From NCBI GenBank assembly GCA_964504655.1, contig CAZDFD010000006.1, positions 30,760-94,759 of the forward strand: DNA of 64,000 nt, in the 5' to 3' direction. The position numbers were made by a program, and so were the translations under genes. This DNA is from JANXAZ01 sp964504655. GTDB taxonomy: Bacteria; Pseudomonadota; Alphaproteobacteria; Geminicoccales; Geminicoccaceae. The notes below the pieces were generated by a model. That model was given only the letters and a program-made list of their open reading frames with translations, did not search any database and was not told where the DNA came from. This document shows, piece after piece, positions 51,308 through 60,071 of this stretch. How positions within the stretch are numbered: position 1 is the stretch's first letter; every line of letters begins with the position of its first letter.

Positions 51308-51547
51308 ATGCGGATCGAGGGCGACACGCGCCTGCTCCGGTTCCTCGCCCGGCACGCCCTGGTCGGGATCGGCGTGGGCTGGACCCTGCTGGGCGCCCTT
51401 CTGTGGCTCGACGTCGGACGGCTCGGCGAACTCTGGCTCGCCTCCGAGCACCCCGTGGCGACGTTGCTGCTCGCCATGGCCGGCTTCGCCGTGACGTTCG
51501 GCAGCCTCGCCATGGGCACCGCGATCTTCCTGTTGCCGCGCGACTAG
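51308..51547 (+). CDS. Small two-helix membrane protein
   Basis: A 79 aa protein with two hydrophobic segments (about 15-35 and 46-75: ALVGIGVGWTLLGALLWL and LLLAMAGFAVTFGSLAMG). No domain is recognised. It lies between the divergent P-loop gene and the YeeE-type transporter, about 130 bp before the latter, and could be an accessory subunit. The ATG at 51308 lacks a strong ribosome site. Confidence 0.55.
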   Translation: MRIEGDTRLLRFLARHALVGIGVGWTLLGALLWLDVGRLGELWLASEHPVATLLLAMAGFAVTFGSLAMGTAIFLLPRD

Positions 51548-51630
51548 CCCCGGGCCCCTGCGACGCGGCACCCCCTGGCCTCGACCGCCGCGCCGCGGTA
51601 TATGTACGAGGCGAAGTCGGTGTTGCCAAG

Positions 51631-51653
51631 ATCTACGAACTAGGATCGTAGAT
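51631..51653. promoter_or_regulatory. Perfect inverted repeat, probable operator of the YeeE/TsuA-like gene
   Basis: ATCTACGA (51631-51638), 7 bp spacer, TCGTAGAT (51646-51653): a perfect 8 bp dyad, 25 bp upstream of the transporter start. Its two-turn spacing of half-sites is typical of a dimeric repressor. TTGCCA (51623-51628) lies just upstream and could be a -35 box, which would place the operator across the promoter. No regulator gene adjoins it. Confidence 0.62.
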
Positions 51654-51677
51654 TGTGGTTCGGTGGGGAGACCGCCG

Positions 51678-52760
51678 GTGGGCCTCGAGTTCTTCCTGGA
51701 TCGCCTGGGTGAGCCCTGGACGGCCGTCGCCGGCGGGCTCCTGATCGGGCTCCTGTTCGGCGCGGCGGCGCAGGGCTCGCGCTTCTGCCTGCGTTCGGCG
51801 GTGATCGAGTTCACCGAGGGGACACCCGGCGGCAAGTTCGCGATCTGGCTCCTGGCATTCGGAGCCGCGGTGGCGCTCACCCAGGCGGTCGTCCTGGCCG
51901 GGCTCGTCGAGCTCTCGCAGGCGCGCCAGCTGGCCCCGCGCGCGAGCCTCTCGGGAGCGATCCTGGGCGGGCTCCTGGTGGGCTCCGGGATGATCCTCGC
52001 CCGCGGCTGCCCGTCGCGGCTGCTGGTCCTCTCGGCGACCGGCAATCTGCGCGCCCTCCTCTCCGGGCTGGTGTTCGCGGTCGTGGCGCAGGCCTCGTTG
52101 CGGGGCGCCCTGGCGCCCGCCCGGGACGGCCTCGCGCAGCTCTGGGTGCTGGATGGCAGCGAGCTCACCGATCTCTTGAGCCTGCTGCGGCTCGACCATG
52201 CCGCAGGGCTCCTCGTCGGGCTGCTTTCGCTGGCGGTCGCGGTCGCCGTGGGCACCCGCACCCGGCTCGGCCCGCGCGCCTGGGTCGGCGGGGTCGGGGT
52301 GGGCGCCGCGGTCGCAGGGGCCTGGGTCTTCACCGCCGCCTTCGCCGCGAGCGCCTTCGAGCCGGCCGCCGTCAAGAGCATCAGCTTCAGCGGGCCGTCC
52401 GCCGACATGCTGATGCTGCTCCTGGCACCGGTCGGCCAGGCCCTCGACTTCGACGTCGGCCTCGTGCCCGGCGTCGCCGCGGGCTCGTTCGTGGCCGCCT
52501 TCCTCGCCCGCGAACTCCGCCTCGAGGGCTTCTCGGACGGCTGGAGCATGCGCCGCTACATGGCCGGTGCGGCGATGATGGGCTTCGGCGCGATGCTCGC
52601 CGGCGGCTGCGCGGTGGGCGCCGGAGTGTCGGGCGGTGCGGTCTTCGCGACCACCGCCTGGGTGGCGCTGTTCTTCATGTGGGTCGGTGCGGCGGCGACC
52701 CATTGGCTCGTCGACCGCGAGCGGGCCCCGCTCTCCGGTCTCGCGCTCGCCACCCGCTGA
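51678..52760 (+). CDS. YeeE/YedE (TsuA-like) sulfur-compound transporter
   Basis: A 360 aa inner-membrane protein with about nine helices. Conserved cysteine sites of the thiosulfate transporter TsuA are present: GSRFCLRSAV, ARGCPSRLLV and the late AGGCAVGAGVSGG. TsuA imports thiosulfate through these cysteines; YedE relatives may carry selenium compounds. GTG 51678 is chosen because GGGGAG precedes it by 8 bp; an upstream GTG at 51663 is possible. It is convergent with the TauA-like gene, and a SoeABC-type enzyme lies further along, which fits sulfur metabolism. Confidence 0.88.
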   Translation: MGLEFFLDRLGEPWTAVAGGLLIGLLFGAAAQGSRFCLRSAVIEFTEGTPGGKFAIWLLAFGAAVALTQAVVLAGLVELSQARQLAPRASLSGAILGGLLVGSGMILARGCPSRLLVLSATGNLRALLSGLVFAVVAQASLRGALAPARDGLAQLWVLDGSELTDLLSLLRLDHAAGLLVGLLSLAVAVAVGTRTRLGPRAWVGGVGVGAAVAGAWVFTAAFAASAFEPAAVKSISFSGPSADMLMLLLAPVGQALDFDVGLVPGVAAGSFVAAFLARELRLEGFSDGWSMRRYMAGAAMMGFGAMLAGGCAVGAGVSGGAVFATTAWVALFFMWVGAAATHWLVDRERAPLSGLALATR

Positions 52761-52775
52761 GGCGCCCGCGCCCCC

Positions 52776-53795
52776 TCACCGCAGCTTGGCGGCCGCCTCG
52801 ACGAAGGCCGGGGTGACGAAGCGGGCGTAGTCGGCGAGCACCGCCTCGATCCGGCCGTGCGCCTTGAGGAACTCGGCCGTGCTGCGCAGCGTCCGGGCGG
52901 CACCGCCCTCGGCACCGCCGCCGAGCCAGCGCGCCGAGGCCTGCTCCTCGAGGGTCGGGAAGCGGCGCAGCGCGAGCTCCGTGGGTACGTCGGCCGGGTC
53001 GCCCCCGAGCAGACCCACGACCGCCTTGACCGCGGGCGCATCCGCCGTCCAGGCCGCCGGGTCGCGGCGATAGGCCTCGTCGGCCTCGGCCACCGTGCGG
53101 ACCAGCCGCACGAGGAAGTCGCGGTTCCGCTCGGCCCAGCCCCGCGCGACCACGAGCCCGTCGAAGGTCGGCCGGCCCTTCTCGGCGAGCACGGCGCTGT
53201 CGATCATGACGCTGCCGGTCCGCTTGAGCCGGGCGAGCGACGGTCCCCAGAGATAGGCGGCGTCGATCTCGCGACGCTCCCAGGCCGCGACGATCTGGCT
53301 CGGCTGCAGGTCGACCAGGGTCACCGCGTCCGGCTCGATCCCCCAGAGTTCGAGCGCGAACAGCGTGTGGAAGTGCGCCGTCGAGACGAACGGCGTGGCG
53401 ATCCGGCGGCCGCGCAGACTCGCCGGGTCGGTCGGGTCGATGCCGGACCCGGGACGGACCACGAGCGCCTCGGCGGCGGCGATCTCGCCGAGGATCCAGA
53501 AGAGCTGCAGGTCCAGGCCGCGACTGACGGCGGCGGCGAGCGGGCTCGAGCCGAGAAGGCCGATCTGCACCTCGCCCGCCGCCATCGCCGCCGAGACCTT
53601 GGCGCCGGTGTCGAACTTCACCCAGCGGACGGTGTAGCCCGTGTCCCGCTCGAGCCGACCCTCGGTGATCGGCACGGCCCAGGGGGCGGGCACGAGCTGG
53701 TAGCCGATCGTGACCTCGCGGGCGGCGGCCGCGACCGAACCGATGCCGAGCGCCAGCCATCCGAGGAGGGCCGCCCGGAGCGCGAGCAGTCGCAT
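52776..53795 (-). CDS. tauA: Taurine-type ABC transporter substrate-binding protein
   Basis: A 339 aa periplasmic receptor with a signal peptide (about 1-24, ending GSVAAAAR). Marks of TauA: VTIGYQLVPAPWAVPITEG, DTGAKVSAAMAAGEVQIGLL, the ligand loop GSSPLAAAVSRG, IATPFVSTAHFHTLFALELW and AAWERREIDAAYLWGPS. It would capture taurine or a related sulfonate. No tauB/tauC permease genes adjoin it, unlike the usual operon; it may borrow another transporter. ATG 53795 is used since it gives the signal peptide. Confidence 0.86.
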   Translation of the reverse strand: MRLLALRAALLGWLALGIGSVAAAAREVTIGYQLVPAPWAVPITEGRLERDTGYTVRWVKFDTGAKVSAAMAAGEVQIGLLGSSPLAAAVSRGLDLQLFWILGEIAAAEALVVRPGSGIDPTDPASLRGRRIATPFVSTAHFHTLFALELWGIEPDAVTLVDLQPSQIVAAWERREIDAAYLWGPSLARLKRTGSVMIDSAVLAEKGRPTFDGLVVARGWAERNRDFLVRLVRTVAEADEAYRRDPAAWTADAPAVKAVVGLLGGDPADVPTELALRRFPTLEEQASARWLGGGAEGGAARTLRSTAEFLKAHGRIEAVLADYARFVTPAFVEAAAKLR

Positions 53796-54030
53796 CGGTC
53801 TCGAGCCTCCGCTGCGGCGGGCCCGCCGCGGACGGGTCGTCCGACGGGCCGGCGCGGCCGATCCTCGCCGCCCTTGGTCCACTTGTGAACCACCGTCGGG
53901 CCGGGCGCGGCCCGGACCGCGGCATCCGGATACGTCCCGCGGCCGCGAGACCGAGCGGCTCAAGGGATCGTTCATCGCAACCGCCGATCCTGCCCCCTGC
54001 ACGGTCAGCTGCTGGGAACGGGAGAGCGCG

Positions 54031-54735
54031 GTGCGCAGCAGGATCTGGGGCCTCGTCGTGGCCTCGAACCTCCTGGCCGCGGCCTCGACGGCCGAGGCCG
54101 TCGAGGCCGGCCTGTTCGGGACCCGCGAGTTCCGCGCCGCCTCGCTCGTGGCGCTGCCGCAGTGGCGCGGCGTGCTCGAGCGGGTCGAGGCGGAGCGGCC
54201 GCGTTGGCGCGCCTGCGCGCTCGATCCCAAGGCCTGCCCCGGCCGCGGCGCCGTCGCCTGGCGGGCGCTCCTCAAGGGCCTCGAGGGCGCCCCGCTCCAG
54301 GAGCAGCTGCACGCCATCAATCGCTTCGCCAACCAGCACCGCTACCGGGCGGACGACCAGAACTGGGGCCGCAGCGACTTCTGGAGCACGCCTCTCGAAT
54401 TCCTCGCCCGCTCCGGCGACTGCGAGGACTACGCGATCTTCAAGTACCTGTCGCTGCGCGAGCTCGGCCTGCCCGCCGACCGTCTCCGCCTCGTCGTCCT
54501 CAAGGACACCCTGCGCGAGCTCGCCCATGCCGTGCTCGCGGTCTGGGACGAGGACCAGATCTACATCCTCGACAACGTCACCAACGCGATCCTGCGCCAC
54601 GATCGGCTCGGCCACTACGTCCCCTACTACTCGGTCAACGAGGAGGCGCGTTGGGCGCATGTCGGCAGCAGCGCCACGCTGACCGCCCGGATCGATCCCC
54701 GCCTGCTGCTGGGCGGCCGGACGGGGGCGCCGTGA
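54031..54735 (+). CDS. LapG-like periplasmic transglutaminase-fold cysteine protease (BTLCP)
   Basis: A 234 aa exported protein with a signal peptide (about 1-23, ending STAEAVEAG). The BTLCP domain holds a visible triad: Cys131 in SGDCEDYAIFKYLSL, His166 in LAHAVLAVW and Asp181 in YILDNVTN, with LapG-like spacing (Cys135/His172/Asp189 in P. putida LapG). The Asp and Glu beside the cysteine match the calcium site of LapG. LapG cleaves a giant RTX adhesin when c-di-GMP is low. GTG start at 54031 after GGGAGAG. Its stop overlaps the next gene (GTGA). Confidence 0.9.
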   Translation: MRSRIWGLVVASNLLAAASTAEAVEAGLFGTREFRAASLVALPQWRGVLERVEAERPRWRACALDPKACPGRGAVAWRALLKGLEGAPLQEQLHAINRFANQHRYRADDQNWGRSDFWSTPLEFLARSGDCEDYAIFKYLSLRELGLPADRLRLVVLKDTLRELAHAVLAVWDEDQIYILDNVTNAILRHDRLGHYVPYYSVNEEARWAHVGSSATLTARIDPRLLLGGRTGAP

Positions 54736-56660
54736 GCGTCGCCGCCGCCCTGCCGCTCGACCCCGGCGCGACCGCCGGCGGCGGGCGGCGCCCGCGCGCC
54801 GGGCTCACCGCGCTCCTCGTCGCCGGCGCCTCCGCCCTGGCGCTCGCGAGCGGCACCGAGCGCCTGATCGCCGAGCGACAGGCGGCCGAGCTCGCGGCCC
54901 TCGAGGGGCGCCTCGCGGCCCTCGCCGCCGGTCGCGCCGAGGTGCTCGCCACCTGGGTCGACGGCCTGGCCGGCATCGGCAACCGGCTGACCGGCTCCGA
55001 GCTCGTCCGGCTGTTCGCCCACGAGAGCGCGCTCGCCCGCTCCGACGATGGCCTGGCCACGGCCCTGGCCGAGCAGGGTCCCTACATGACCCTGCTGCTC
55101 GAGGACCTCGCCCGGCAGGGCGGGCTGATCGGCGTCGGGCTGCTCGCCGAGGACGGGACCTGGCTGGCGAGTGACGGCGCCGGTGGGCTGCACGGCGAGG
55201 CGCGGGCGGCGTTGCTGCGCGAGCTGGCGAAACCGCTGCCCGGGCCGCGCGCGCTCCTGCTCGAGGGTGGTCCGAGCGGCCTCGGCCTGGCACTCGCCCT
55301 GCCGCTGCCGGCGCCGGAGGCCGCGGCCGGGGCGCGCTCGGGCGCCGCGGTCGTGCTGCTGGCCCCGGCCGGCGAGCGGCTCGGCCGCCTGCTCGCGCCG
55401 CAGCCCCTCGACGGCCCGGGCGTGACCGCCCGCCTCGAGGCGAGCCAGCCGGGCGGCGGGGCGCTGCGGCTGCCGGCCGCCGACGCTCCGGTCGAGGGTC
55501 CGGTAGCCCGCGCGGCGGTGCGCGGCCTGCCCTGGAGCGTCGTGCTGCGGGCCGACGCCGCCACGGCGCTGGCGCCGCAGTCCGAGCACGCCTGGACGCT
55601 GCGGGCGCTCGCGGGCGGCTTGGCGCTGGCGCTCGGCACCCTGGTCGGGCTCCTGCAGGCGGCCCAGGCGGCCCGCCACCAACGGGCCCTCGCCGAGCAG
55701 TACCGCACGCTCGCCGGGCGGATCGAGGCAGAGCGCCGGCTGCTCGACGAGATCAGTGGCGCGGTGCCCGATCTGGTCGTCCTCAAGGATGCCGACGGCC
55801 GCTACCTGTTCGCCAATCGGGCGTTGGCGACCGCGCTCGGGCACGGCCAGGGCGAGCTGCTCGGCCGCCGCGAGGAGGACCTGCTCGAGCCCGAGACCGC
55901 GGCCGCACTCGCCCGCCTGGAGCAGGAGGCGCGCGCGACCGGCGCCGCGGTCCGGCCCGAGCTCAGGGTCCGCCTCGGCGGGCAGGAGCGGCTGCTGCAC
56001 GGCATCGCGCTCGAGCTGCCCGACCCGGCCGGCGGGCACCGCCTGCTGCGGGTGATGCGCGACCTGACCGAGCTCGCCCGCGAGCGCGAGCGGGCCGAGC
56101 GTCTGCGCGAGCAGACCGTGGCGGCGCTGGTCCGCACGGTCGAGCTGGCCGATCCCTACCTGCTCGGCCACAGCCGGGCGGTCGCCGACCTCGCCGAGCG
56201 ACTGGCGCTGCGCCTCGGCCTCGAGCCGCGGACGATCGCCACCGTTCGCCTGGCGGGCGAGCTGTCGCAGATCGGCAAGCCGTTCGTGCCGCGCGAGCTG
56301 CTCACCAAGGACGGTCGGCACGACCCCGCGGAGCAGCGGCAGATGCAGGCCCACCTGGCGCATGCGTTGCGCGTGCTGGACGGGGTCGAGCTCGACCTGC
56401 CGGTCGCCGAGGCCATCGCCCAGATGCACGAGCGCCTCGACGGCACCGGTTACCCGCAGGGGCTCGCGGGCGACGCGATCGGTCCGGCCGGGCGGGTGCT
56501 CGCGGTGGCCGACGTGTTCCTCGCCCGCACCCGGCCGCGGTCCTACCGCGACGCGGCGCCCCAGGCGGAGGTGCTGGCGGTGCTGCGCGACCATCCCGGC
56601 CGCTACGACGGCCGGGTGGTGCGCGCGCTCGAGGAGGAGCTCGCGGCCGCACCGGCCTAG
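54732..56660 (+). CDS. Membrane PAS / degenerate HD-GYP protein
   Basis: A 642 aa inner-membrane protein: an N-terminal helix (about 24-40), a periplasmic sensory region (about 45-285, with hydrophobic segment 291-314 returning to the cytoplasm), a PAS domain (about 345-455, DLVVLKDADGRYLFANRALA), and an HD-GYP-like domain (about 470-630). In the last, GHSRAV (His480) and GYP (573-575, in ERLDGTGYPQGL) remain, but the metal-binding HD pair is Ser512-Gln513 (ELSQIGK), so hydrolysis of c-di-GMP is unlikely. It would act as a binding protein or be dead. It is coupled by 4 bp overlap to the LapG-like protease. Confidence 0.85.
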   Translation: MSVAAALPLDPGATAGGGRRPRAGLTALLVAGASALALASGTERLIAERQAAELAALEGRLAALAAGRAEVLATWVDGLAGIGNRLTGSELVRLFAHESALARSDDGLATALAEQGPYMTLLLEDLARQGGLIGVGLLAEDGTWLASDGAGGLHGEARAALLRELAKPLPGPRALLLEGGPSGLGLALALPLPAPEAAAGARSGAAVVLLAPAGERLGRLLAPQPLDGPGVTARLEASQPGGGALRLPAADAPVEGPVARAAVRGLPWSVVLRADAATALAPQSEHAWTLRALAGGLALALGTLVGLLQAAQAARHQRALAEQYRTLAGRIEAERRLLDEISGAVPDLVVLKDADGRYLFANRALATALGHGQGELLGRREEDLLEPETAAALARLEQEARATGAAVRPELRVRLGGQERLLHGIALELPDPAGGHRLLRVMRDLTELARERERAERLREQTVAALVRTVELADPYLLGHSRAVADLAERLALRLGLEPRTIATVRLAGELSQIGKPFVPRELLTKDGRHDPAEQRQMQAHLAHALRVLDGVELDLPVAEAIAQMHERLDGTGYPQGLAGDAIGPAGRVLAVADVFLARTRPRSYRDAAPQAEVLAVLRDHPGRYDGRVVRALEEELAAAPA

Positions 56661-57286
56661 CCGGCGGCGAGCGCGTCGCGGATCCCGTCGACCACGTACT
56701 GCGCGGCGAGCGCACCGAGCAGCAGGCCGAGCAGTCGGGACAGCACGCCGATCAGCGTCGGGCCCATGGCGCGCGCCAGCCGGCTCGCCACGAGGAGCGC
56801 CGCCCAGGTGAGACCGAGCGCGGCGGCCACGGCCGCGACGAGGGCGAGCCGGCCGGTCGCCGTGGGCTCGAGCCGGTCGGCCACGAGGATCGTGGTGGTG
56901 ATCGAGGCGGGGCCGGCGATCAGGGGGATCCCGAGCGGGAACACCGCCAGATCGCCGCCGTGGCGGTCCTCGACGACACCCTCGGCGCTGCCGCCGCGCC
57001 GCTGGCCGCGCCGCTCGAAGACCATCTCGAGCGCCAGGAGGAACAGGAACAGGCCGCCGGCGATGCGGAACGCGCCCATGCCGATCCCGAGCGAACCCAG
57101 CACCTTCTCCCCGGCGATCGCGAACAGGAGCAGGACGACGGCGCCGAGCAGCACGGCCCGGCGGGCCAGCACGGCACGCTCGGCGTCACCGCAGCCGGGC
57201 GTCAGGGCCACGAAGATCGGCACGAGCCCGAGCGGATCGACGGTGACGAGGAGCGCGACCAGCGCGGTCCAGAACGGCTCGACCAC
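56657..57286 (-). CDS. MarC-family membrane protein
   Basis: A 209 aa protein with six hydrophobic helices; VTVDPLGLVPIFVALTPG at the N-terminus is the MarC family signature. Function is unsettled in the family (NAAT transporter-like). It overlaps the HD-GYP gene end by 4 bp, convergent. It lies 15 bp from the SDR gene upstream on the same strand, so both may share a transcript. Confidence 0.92.
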   Translation of the reverse strand: MVEPFWTALVALLVTVDPLGLVPIFVALTPGCGDAERAVLARRAVLLGAVVLLLFAIAGEKVLGSLGIGMGAFRIAGGLFLFLLALEMVFERRGQRRGGSAEGVVEDRHGGDLAVFPLGIPLIAGPASITTTILVADRLEPTATGRLALVAAVAAALGLTWAALLVASRLARAMGPTLIGVLSRLLGLLLGALAAQYVVDGIRDALAAG

Positions 57287-57301
57287 CGCGCCGCCGCCGG
57301 C

Positions 57302-58054
57302 TCAATAGGTGGCGCGGCCGCCCGAGATGTCGAACACCGCGCCGGTCGTGAACGAGTTCTCGGCCGAGACCAGCCAGGCGACCATCGCGGCGATCTCCTC
57401 GACCTTGACGAACCGGCCGCGCGGGATCTTCTGCAGCATGTAGGCGATGTGCTCCTCGCTCATCTGCTCGAAGATGCGGGTACGGGCGGCGGCCGGAGTG
57501 ATGCAGTTGACGGCGATGTCGTGCCCGGCGAGCTCCTTGCCGAGCGACTTGGTGAGGGCGATCACGCCGGCCTTGGCCGCGCTGTAGGCGGCGGCGTTCG
57601 GGTTGCCCTCCTTGCCGGCGATCGAGGCGACGTTGACGATGCGTCCCCAGTTGCGGGCGATCATCTGCGGCACCACCGCCTTGAGGCAGAGGAACACGCC
57701 GGTCAGATCGATGTCGAGGATGCGCTGCCACTCCTCGACCGGGTAGTCGACGAGCGGTCGGGTCGACCCGGCGATGCCGGCGTTGCAGACGAGGATGTCG
57801 ATCCCGCCCAGCGCCCCGTCGGTGGCGCGCACCGCGGCCTCGACCTCGGCCCAGCGGGTGACGTCGACCGCCACAGTGGCGACCCGACCCCGGCCGGAGA
57901 GCTCGTGCGCCGCCCGCTCGGCCTCGGCCGGGTCGCGGTCCCAGATCGCGACCGCGGCGCCCGAGGCCAGGAGCCGCTCGACGATGGCCCTGCCGATGCC
58001 TTGGGCGCCCCCGGTCACCACCGCCCGACAGCCGTCGAGATCGATGCGGTTCAT
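57302..58054 (-). CDS. Short-chain dehydrogenase/reductase (3-oxoacyl-ACP reductase-like)
   Basis: A 250 aa SDR: cofactor motif VVTGGAQGIGRAIVERLLAS, NAG motif LVCNAGIAGSTRPLVD, Ser in NVASIAGKEGNPNAAAYSAAKAGVIAL with the Tyr-x-x-x-Lys pair. Family members reduce sugars, 3-oxoacyl-thioesters or hydroxyacids. The ATG at 58054 is chosen over the longer ORF start since the SDR fold begins directly after it (MNRIDLDGCRAVVT). Substrate unknown. Confidence 0.9.
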   Translation of the reverse strand: MNRIDLDGCRAVVTGGAQGIGRAIVERLLASGAAVAIWDRDPAEAERAAHELSGRGRVATVAVDVTRWAEVEAAVRATDGALGGIDILVCNAGIAGSTRPLVDYPVEEWQRILDIDLTGVFLCLKAVVPQMIARNWGRIVNVASIAGKEGNPNAAAYSAAKAGVIALTKSLGKELAGHDIAVNCITPAAARTRIFEQMSEEHIAYMLQKIPRGRFVKVEEIAAMVAWLVSAENSFTTGAVFDISGGRATY

Positions 58055-58369
58055 GGTGCCCCCCTCACCCGCCACCGCCGCTCGGCGGCGGCCCGGCAGA
58101 GATCGCACGCGGCCCGCCGGGCGGCAACGGGGGCGCTGCCGAGGAGCATCGGTGGCCCTGCGGGCCACAGCGGGAAGGCCGCCGCTTCACAACCTAAAGA
58201 TGACCACGATCTCCGCTTGAAAAACCGCTTGCTGTGCCGCACAACAGCTCTTGCCGGAAAACGTGGCCCAACGGTTCTCAACCATAGGGAGAGAGGGGCG
58301 CATGCGAGGCACCCGGTCCGCGTCCCCCGGCCCGCCGCCGTCGGCGGCGACGCGCGGCCGAGGTGGGTC
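58055..58369. other. Divergent intergenic region, SDR / GGDEF-EAL genes
   Basis: 315 bp without a gene. An AT-richer patch (58190-58290) holds TTGAAA at 58217-58222 with CACAAC 17 bp on (three of six), so a weak plus-strand promoter for the GGDEF-EAL gene is possible. Nothing else of note. Confidence 0.3.
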
Positions 58370-60061
58370 GTGACGGCGCCCGCGGAGGGCGAGCCCGGGG
58401 TGCTCCTGGTGATCGGGCCGTCGTCCCGCGGCACGGCGCCCGCGCCGGCCGGGGCCGAACGGCCGGCAGCGCCGAGCCGGACCGCCGAGCCGGCGCTCGT
58501 CCTGGCGCTCGGCGGGCTCGCCGGCGGTGTCGTGATCGGCTGGATGCTGGTCCTGGAGCATCTGGTGCCGGCGACGGTTCTGCTGCTCGGCTGCCTGGGC
58601 TCGCTCGGCCTCGCGGCCCGGCGCGGACGGGAGGCGTGCGCCTCGACCGCGGGCGCGCCGGCCCCGGCCGAGTCTGCCGCCACCGTCCCACCGGCCCAGC
58701 CGACCCGCGCGCCGGCGCCCCTGCCGATCGATCTGGTCGACGATCCCGATCCCCTGACCGGGCTCCCCGGGGAGCTCGCGATGCGGCTCGCCACCGGCGC
58801 CCTCCTGCGCGAGATTCCGGCCGGCGGGCGGGCGGCGCTGCTCGCCTTCGACCTCGACCGGCTCAAGGACGTCAACGCCTGCTGGGGCTACTCCGCCGGT
58901 GACGAGGTCCTGCGCCGCACCGCCGAGCGGCTGGGCGCGCTGGCCGGCGGGCGCGGCCGGGTCGGCCGGCTCGGCGGCGACCGCTTCGCCCTGCTGCTGC
59001 CCGATCTGGCGGATGCCGCGGCCGCCCAGGAGCTGGCCCGCGACGCGCTCGAGCGGCTCGCCCGGCCGCTCGAGGTCGCAGGCGTCGAGGTGACGCCGTC
59101 GGCGACCATCGGCGTGGCGCTCTACCCGGACCATGGCAGCGGCTTCGACCAGCTCATGCGCTCGGCCGAGCTGGCGGTGGACGAGGCCAAGCGCGAGGGC
59201 GGCGGACGGGTGCTCCTGTTCGATCCGCGCATGGACATGACGCTCAAGGCCCGCAAGGCCATGGAGCGCGAGCTGCGCCGGGCGCTCGAGGAGGGCCAGT
59301 TCCTGGTCCACTACCAGCCGCAGATCGATCTGGCGACCAGCGCCGTGATCGCCTGCGAAGCGCTGATCCGCTGGCGGCATCCCGACCGCGGCATGATCCC
59401 GCCGGTCGAGTTCGTGCCGATCGCCGAGAGCAACGGCCTGATCCGACCCTTGGGCGCCTGGATCCTCAAGGAGGCGCTCGAGGCGGCACGCCGCTGGCTC
59501 GACCACGGCTGGCCGGTCCGGGTCGCGGTCAACGTGTCGGCGGCGCAGCTCCGCCAGCGCGACCTGCCGGCGCTGCTGCGCCGCCTGCTCGCCGAGACCG
59601 GCGTGCCGCCGCACCTGCTCGAGCTCGAGGTGACCGAGAGCCTGTTCGTCGATCCGAGCCAGATCACCATCCGCCGCTGCCTCGACTCGGTGGCGGCCAT
59701 GGGTGTCAGCCTCGCGATCGACGATTTCGGCACCGGCTACTCCTCGCTCGCCTGCCTCAAGCGGCTGCCGGTCGACCGCATCAAGATCGACAAGTCGTTC
59801 CTGCGCGAGGTCGGCCGCGACCCGGCCGACGAGGCGATCGTGCGGACCATCATCGGCCTGGCCCGCACCTTCGACCGGCGGGTCGTGGCCGAGGGTGTCG
59901 AGACCGAGCTGCAGCGCCGCTTCCTCGAGCGCGAGGGCTGCGACGAGGCGCAGGGCTATCACTTCGCCCGGCCGATGCCCGAGGCCGACGTCACGGCCTT
60001 CATGCGCGAGCGGGTGGTGCTCGCCCCCGAGCCGCCGCGTCGGCTCGCCCGGGCCGGCTGA
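58370..60061 (+). CDS. GGDEF-EAL cyclic-di-GMP phosphodiesterase
   Basis: A 563 aa protein with one or two membrane helices near the N-terminus (about 45-85), a GGDEF domain (about 125-290) and an EAL domain (about 300-550). The GGDEF signature is changed to GGDRF (residues 202-206), so cyclase activity is doubtful. The EAL site looks intact: EALIRWRHPDRG (E330), NVSAAQL, ELEVTES, IDDFGTGYSSL, KIDKSF and AEGVET, so it should hydrolyse c-di-GMP. GTG 58370 is the likely start with GAGGTGGG upstream; an earlier start cannot be excluded. Confidence 0.9.
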   Translation: MTAPAEGEPGVLLVIGPSSRGTAPAPAGAERPAAPSRTAEPALVLALGGLAGGVVIGWMLVLEHLVPATVLLLGCLGSLGLAARRGREACASTAGAPAPAESAATVPPAQPTRAPAPLPIDLVDDPDPLTGLPGELAMRLATGALLREIPAGGRAALLAFDLDRLKDVNACWGYSAGDEVLRRTAERLGALAGGRGRVGRLGGDRFALLLPDLADAAAAQELARDALERLARPLEVAGVEVTPSATIGVALYPDHGSGFDQLMRSAELAVDEAKREGGGRVLLFDPRMDMTLKARKAMERELRRALEEGQFLVHYQPQIDLATSAVIACEALIRWRHPDRGMIPPVEFVPIAESNGLIRPLGAWILKEALEAARRWLDHGWPVRVAVNVSAAQLRQRDLPALLRRLLAETGVPPHLLELEVTESLFVDPSQITIRRCLDSVAAMGVSLAIDDFGTGYSSLACLKRLPVDRIKIDKSFLREVGRDPADEAIVRTIIGLARTFDRRVVAEGVETELQRRFLEREGCDEAQGYHFARPMPEADVTAFMRERVVLAPEPPRRLARAG

Positions 60062-60071
60062 GCCTGCGGGC

